DNA of 64,000 nt from Tyto alba (Eukaryota; Chordata; Aves; Strigiformes; Tytonidae). The translations under genes and the position numbers were made by a program. Under the pieces are notes generated by a model. It searched no databases, was not told where the DNA came from, and saw only the letters and a list, made by a program, of their open reading frames with translations. Below, piece after piece: positions 58,395 through 64,000 of this stretch; within the stretch, counting starts at the first letter, position 1; every line of letters begins with the position of its first letter. The stretch spans positions 42,945,515 through 43,009,514 of the forward strand of contig NW_024881328.1 in the NCBI RefSeq assembly GCF_018691265.1, given 5' to 3'.

Positions 58395-59766
58395 CCCTCT
58401 TAAGAAAAAACAGATTGCCAGACCTGATGGGAACCTAAGTCAATCCAGTGCAATATTTTTCCTATTTCAAGGCTGATACCAGCAGCCTTGGAGGAAACCA
58501 AGAAATCCTGCATTGTGCGTTTGTGGGATTACCTGCAGTGGCTTGCAGCAGTGCCAGCACTTCCCCAACACTTAGTGCGTGCTCTGCCTCAGTTTTCTGC
58601 TACTTGAGTTTTATAGGCTCTTCCCTCTGACTGTAATATTTGGAGTTTTCTCAGTACCTATCAAAGCAGGATCTTGAAATGGGCACATTTAGGCATCTGT
58701 AGAGAAAAAGGGGGTTTAGGGGACCTTGTGATCTCCATGGACAAATTCACCTGTCCAGGGATCAGAGGACTCATACGTTCTGAAACCAATAAACAATTTT
58801 ACTGCAGGCTGAAATAGCGTTGAAGATGATGTCACTTGACTTAAAACCTGGGTTGCTCTATAGCCCAAACCTTGAACTGCTAGTGGGAGACGTTCGAGGC
58901 AGCCCATGATGCCTAGCAAGCACGCATCCACCAATCTCATAGTTTTACAAGTGCAGATGGGGATGTTGTTTCTGCAAGTGTAGCTTGTCATGCGAGGTAC
59001 GTGCACAGATGGAGCCTGAAGCTGAACCCCAGGGACAGCTAGTCCTTGCTACGACCCGGCAGAACCACCCTAATGGACCTTCTGAGCCTGCCCTTCAGAC
59101 GATCATTGCTTTTGCTGAAAAATTGCAGCGTGATTACCCACTCATCGGGGGTGTCACTTGCCTTATTGGACAGCTTGCCAAAGCCATGCCAAACCCACGG
59201 GCCCTCTCTGTGGGCTTACACACTGATTCGTCATGTAAAACTAAATCCCTTCTCTCTGCACACTTGAGGACCAGACCTTGCCAAGTGCCTGAATCCACCT
59301 TCCTCACTGGGCATGCAGGGAGACCGAGGGGGTGAATACTGGCAGGCAGAGGGGGTTTCTCTTGACTCATTGCATCTCCCACCCATCAGCACTGCCCCCC
59401 CCTTTGGCTTATGGTGAGGGAACACATCTCCCCTCCATCAGCTGTGTCTCTGCCGCTAGGTTTGCTAAATACATTGGCGTGACACAATCAGTGCAACAGC
59501 CCATTTTGTTCCCCAAAACTGGACAAGATGAAAACATTTATGTGGGTCACGAGTGCGTTGATGTGCAATAAATTTCACCCTTCCCATACACGCTCCCCAG
59601 GCTGGGGTTGCAGGTGTACCCAGCTCGCAGAGGGTGGCTCTGCACGGTGCCGCGGCTGACAAGAACCTGGCTGGAGCGTGCTGTGGCCAGAAAGAGTGGA
59701 AGAGCATCAGCAGGGGCCTTGCTCAGGGCCTTCGGGTTTTGTTTGCTTCATCCTGACCCAGTTCCT

Positions 59767-59813
59767 GGCCAATCCCAACTTGCCATGAGCTCACTGCAGA
59801 GGGTATATAAATA
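59767..59813 (+). promoter_or_regulatory. CCAAT box and TATA-like box
   Basis: GGCCAATC (59767-59774) lies about 30 bases upstream of TATATAAATA (59804-59813). The order and spacing are compatible with a small core promoter firing near 59835. No gene with known features follows, and the region is AT/GC mixed, so this may be chance. Confidence 0.15.
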
Positions 59814-62800
59814 ATGGATGTTTCTCTGACTCCCTCCACCACCTGTGCTGACCCGCTCTACCATTTCTGCTCAGCATCTTTCTGCAGCCTCCCTGGGTTT
59901 CTGGAAGCAGAGCACATTTGCCTTCCTGTATTTTCTCTCAGCTCTGGCCCACATTTACACCTGATCTGCATCCTTTCCCCCTGTGGTGCCCAGTATTCAG
60001 ATGGATGGTGTTTCTGTAGCTTACAGCCACTGAAGGCCACACGCTGATGGCTGTATCAGCATCACAGCAGCACCTCCTTGTTACTGACAAGGGAAGTAAA
60101 TGCGTGGCGCTTACAGTGCACGAATAAATCCATACATTTGTGATGTGTGAAAAGAAGGGCTTTAATGGTGAATACTCTTCAAAACTGGCAAAATGGAAAA
60201 GGGCGTGGATGAGATTTAAACTAAATTCCCATGTGACGGCGGGTGGTCCAGCTCCTTGGGCTGGGCTTGGCTGCTCAGCACTGAGCTGGACCAAGAGGAT
60301 AAAGTGGAAGGCATTTGCTGCTGGGGGCTGGTGCTTTTAGAGCAGGGCAGGGAGTTAAGTGCAGAGATCCTGTTATTGCTAATGGTGTTTGTGTTTAGAA
60401 CTCCCCAGGCATTGCTTTAGAAAGTGCCATGCCCAGGCTGTTAACCCAGTCTCACCTGCTCTTTAGCTTTTGATACTCACATGCAAAATTGCACTGTGTT
60501 TGGATGTGCAGGGCATGATGTGAAGTGCTTGCTGCAAGTGCCACACTTTGCCTCCCGTGTTCCTGCCTTTTGGCTGCTCCAAATGAAAAAGAGGTTGAGC
60601 GACAGCATCTCAGGAAGGGTGGGCAAACAGGCAGCAGCCCAACCTCCTCCCCTCACCCAAATCTCACTGACGTTATGGGAAAGGGGAACCTGAGAGGCGT
60701 GATGGGTGGAAATGAGAGCCCCTAAAGATGCTTCAGCTCATCTCCCTTCATCCCTGCTCCGGTGACCCCCTCTGGCAACCCACCCAAACAACAGGTCACA
60801 GCCAGTTCTCAGCACTGGCTACACATGGCATCCCACGGGGCAGCAGCCACAGAAGTGTCATGGACAAAGCCTAGTTGCTTAAGGTTCTTCAGTGTCCCAC
60901 CCCATCAGTGGCCAGTGCACAGATGAGCTATGCCTTCAAGCTGGCAGTAGAGGGATTTTCTTATGCTGACTTCTGTTAAAGAGAAAAGCCCTGGTTCCCC
61001 TGCTGCTGGGCACGGCAGCCTCCCCTTCTGGGACCTTTCCCTCGTGGTGTCTTTCTCAAAAGAGAGGAACTAAAGATAATAAAATATTTCATGGTTTCCT
61101 TCCCTCCCCAGGAGGACTTCCATCACCCAGTGAGGCCAGACCACGCATATATGTAGTGGCAACCTCCTGGATGCTGCATGTACAGACTCACCCAAGCGAT
61201 GCTCACAGTCAGGTGGGTGCTTTCTCAAGGAAACACGGCTTCTGACGGCACCGTCCCAGCCTCAACCTGCTGGCATCCACCACAGGTATGCAATAACATT
61301 CCTGCACAAGCCCACAAGGCTTCATCTACACAGACTGATAAAACGTTTGGTCAACACGTGGACTGTGTGGCAGCTGTGCTCTGAGAGTCGAGTGCAAGAG
61401 AGATCGTGAAAAGTGCTCAGGATTTACAGGGATGAGGCAGAATAAACACAACAAGCTGATTAATTTTGGTGTGGATCTGGCCAGATTTACCTCATATGCT
61501 TAGCTGGGACCTCTGGAAGAAACTCTGTTGGTAGCACACTCCCAGCCCTGAAGAGACCAAGGAGACACATCCCAGCATGGCCAGGGCACCAGCGCGTCCA
61601 GGCAATGCCTCCAGACAGGAGGTTGACACAGCTCACGGCAGAAAGCTGAATCCGAGGATGTCCACCCATCACAAACCCTCACCTTCCTCCTGGTTTCATG
61701 CCACCAAGCTGGCTCAGGTTTCTCCCCTGTCCTTGCAGCCTTCCCTGATGTTACGGCATGTGTCCCTCCGCTCCCAGGGGCTGGATGTGATGGGGGCAGC
61801 CCTCTCCCTTCTCAGTCCCATTGGTGAGGAACCAAAACGACTGCTCAGCCTCGGTCCTGGATTCCTCGCAGAGCAGTGAGTTGTGGCTACTTGCCAGCAC
61901 AGGCTTACCTGCACGGTGTGACCCGAGACACTGCGGCTCCCTCGTCCTGCTGCTGGCTACCCGAAAGCAGCTGATCCCTGACTGCTTTCCCCTCTGGCAC
62001 GACTCGCTGTGTCCCCTCCGGTGCTGCTCCATGTGCCAGGGGCAGAAGAAGCAGGAAGCAAATCTTCACTGCCCTCCTGGGGACCTGTGCAGCGTGTGTG
62101 TCGAAGGAGGAGAGCAACTGTAAATCAGAGCCGTCTCCCATTGCTTTGGCTTCCCCCACTCTCTTCCTTTTGGCTCTTAGTCTCTGGCTTGCGGAAACGG
62201 AGCGCGCCCATATCCCCCACACGCCCCAGCCCTACAAAGCCTCTGTAGGAGACCCAGGGATGGTCACAGGCAGCACAGCCTGTGTGCATGTGGTAAATCC
62301 GACCTGCTCTGTACTTGCCAACATACCCTGTGTGATGAACATGCCCACTTCTGGCAGACAAAAACTGAGAGAAATCACAGCAGGACTTGCGCTTCATTAG
62401 GCGTCTACGGGGAACCCACATTACAAGCCAAAGGACACTGGGGTACATCCAGCCTGCTGGAAATCATGCAACCCCTTCAGTGGCAGGTGTATCTGCAGAG
62501 ATCCTCAGGATGCTCGCCAGAGCTGCTCTCTTGAAGGAGGGTCCACTCAGAGATGCAGCACCTCCTGGTACAAATCTGGCCAGGTTTCTTATTTCCAGGA
62601 GTTACAGCTCAAGAAAGAAAGAACATGATTCATTACCAAGCCTTCTCATTGGCAGGCATGACCTCTAAAATAAGAGCAGATGTTTGCTTCTCCTTGTCCC
62701 GATCTGCATTGTGTGCATCTGTGTTTCTAAGATGGTTTTTCTTCACGAGACTTTAACACTTCCTGGGTCAGAAGCAAAAAAGAGACACCATGAGCCAAAA

Positions 62801-63792
62801 CTCACCGTGTCAGGGGCTTCCTAAACATCTCACTGCACAGCTCCGGCGTGTAAGTAACATGAGAGGGTTTCATACGCTACAGGAGATCAATAAACCCTTG
62901 AAACAATGACCAGCTACAGCGAAGCCTCTCCAGACCACCCACCAAACACAGATCACAGTGCCTGGGCTCCCTTGTCAAATTATTCCTCACACAGATCTGC
63001 AGGCACACACCTGCCACATGGCTCCAGTGCTGTCCCAAATGCAACCGCAGGAGACAGACAGACACGGAAACCTTGAGAGGGGTCCAGTGGGATGGGAAGC
63101 ACAAGCCGTGGATCCAGCCAAGCAATTTGGTGGCCTTGTAGGGGACAAAACCTGTACTTCAGCCAAAGAGGGATTTTGGCAAAATCCCTTTTTAAAATGT
63201 ATTCTTCAGAGCAGGGCATTTGTCACGTGCAGATTTTCCACCAAGGAATTCCTTGGTTCAGCCACATTTTCCTAAGAGAGAAACAAAAAGGGGCACTTTT
63301 CCAGCCCATTCCAGTTGAAGGCCATATGACCAGACCCAGTCAACAGAGTAGAGCCAAACAAGCACAGAGCTGGGACGGTGCATCTCAGTGTGACCTCTCC
63401 TGCCAGCCTTTTCTTGAACAAAACCTGATACAACCACCCTGAATTTTACCCCGGGTTTCATTTCTTTGCTCTGAGTTCAGCTGTGTCTATCTTCAGGAGT
63501 CAGGAATTAAGTAGCATAGCTATTCCAAAGTAAATTGCTCTGCGATTTCTTTTCCGTAACAAGACGGTTGTTTTCTTAGGGCAAACCACCTTTGTTCTTG
63601 AGGAAAGTGTCACCAGGAGGAATAGCCAGAGAAAACCTGGCTATGCTGCTATTCTGGAATTATTATCATCAGGTGAAAAAGCAGTAAGTTTCCCCTCTGC
63701 AGTGTTTGTGATCAGGACAAGCTGGTAAATGGGAATGATCCACTCTTCAACTTTCCCTCAGCTCAGTTGAGGATGTCAGAATTGGGGTTCCC

Positions 63793-63800
63793 TATAAATA
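63793..63800 (+). promoter_or_regulatory. Isolated TATAAATA word
   Basis: CCTATAAATACATGCGG followed by a G-rich stretch. A perfect TATA match without upstream CCAAT or a recognisable downstream gene; weak. Confidence 0.1.
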
Positions 63801-64000
63801 CATGCGGCTGGGGCTGGGAGTGTGGGGAGAATGTTCTGTCTCCAAACTGAAAGGGCAGAGAAAACATGGAGCTGCTCCAGCAAGAGAGAAACGTCTATAA
63901 TTAATGTAGTGGGAAAATTACACGTTTATATAGCCCCCCCAAACACAATAGCAGACATCCATTTCCTGCAGGGCTGTGGACGCTTGCCAGCCCACAAATA

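Larger units (their letters stand above)
57730..64000. other. Non-coding background, right end
   Basis: No supported gene. TATA-like words at 59804 and 63793 are listed separately. 61577-62250 is GC-rich with overlapping frames of 93-105 codons on both strands. 58370-58400 holds a poly-T run. The last 500 bases (63500-64000) are ordinary with a C-run at about 63934. Confidence 0.5.

Noticed and set aside
1..64000. tRNA, snRNA and rRNA genes
   Set aside because: A reading for tRNA B-box-like words and U6 start motifs on both strands found no candidate with both box elements.

Overview
The window reads as non-protein-coding DNA of a vertebrate, most likely a bird. The evidence is a CR1-type LINE remnant read on the minus strand at 31195-31350, a decayed CR1 reverse-transcriptase fragment at 32735-32776, no recognisable Alu, B1/B2 or L1 sequence, moderate GC, many pure poly-A/poly-T runs of 15-28 bases, and few interspersed repeats. 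Bird, and anything narrower, is an inference; I cannot name the species or the locus.

I find no complete protein-coding gene and no tRNA, rRNA, snRNA, CRISPR array or operon. The open frames are short, overlap on both strands, carry no family motif I recognise and cluster where GC is high and stops are rare. The best coding lead is a possible first exon at 57524-57694 (+): a strong ATG context, a signal-peptide-like N-terminus, a CpG-rich setting and a GTAAGG donor in phase 0. Weaker leads are a CpG-dense patch ending in GTAAGT at 2350-2487, short splice-bounded frames at 12604-12747, 15045-15103 and 42947-42999, and a signal-like minus-strand frame near 51300-51370.

Layout: GC-richer background (about 2.0-2.5, 35.6-36.9, 41.3-42.7, 48.0-48.8, 54.3-54.8 and 61.6-62.3 kb) alternates with compact AT-rich, CpG-poor blocks rich in TAATTA, octamer and Fox-like words (about 0.58-0.70, 2.5-2.9, 3.2-3.5, 6.7, 9.7-10.2, 18.6-19.0, 24.1-24.7, 25.4-25.9, 28.4-28.7, 30.15-30.27, 34.5-34.6, 44.8-44.95, 46.6 and 55.8-56.1 kb). 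That pattern fits conserved non-coding regulatory DNA in a gene desert or a long intron, but conservation cannot be judged from one sequence.

The most distinctive structures are: a 255/262-bp unit present twice, about 1.5 kb apart and about 95% identical (43886-44140, 45398-45659); a hairpin with two perfect 13-base arms inside a longer imperfect palindrome (39582-39648); a perfect 14-bp palindrome of two overlapping POU octamers beside a third octamer (30176-30205); a perfect estrogen-response-element palindrome (55889-55901); a 44-bp alternating purine-pyrimidine tract with Z-DNA potential (32238-32281); a 60/64-bp tandem duplication (38914-39037); and 12-bp and 8-bp inverted repeats at 9345-9375 and 36353-36371. 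No multi-gene system is visible.
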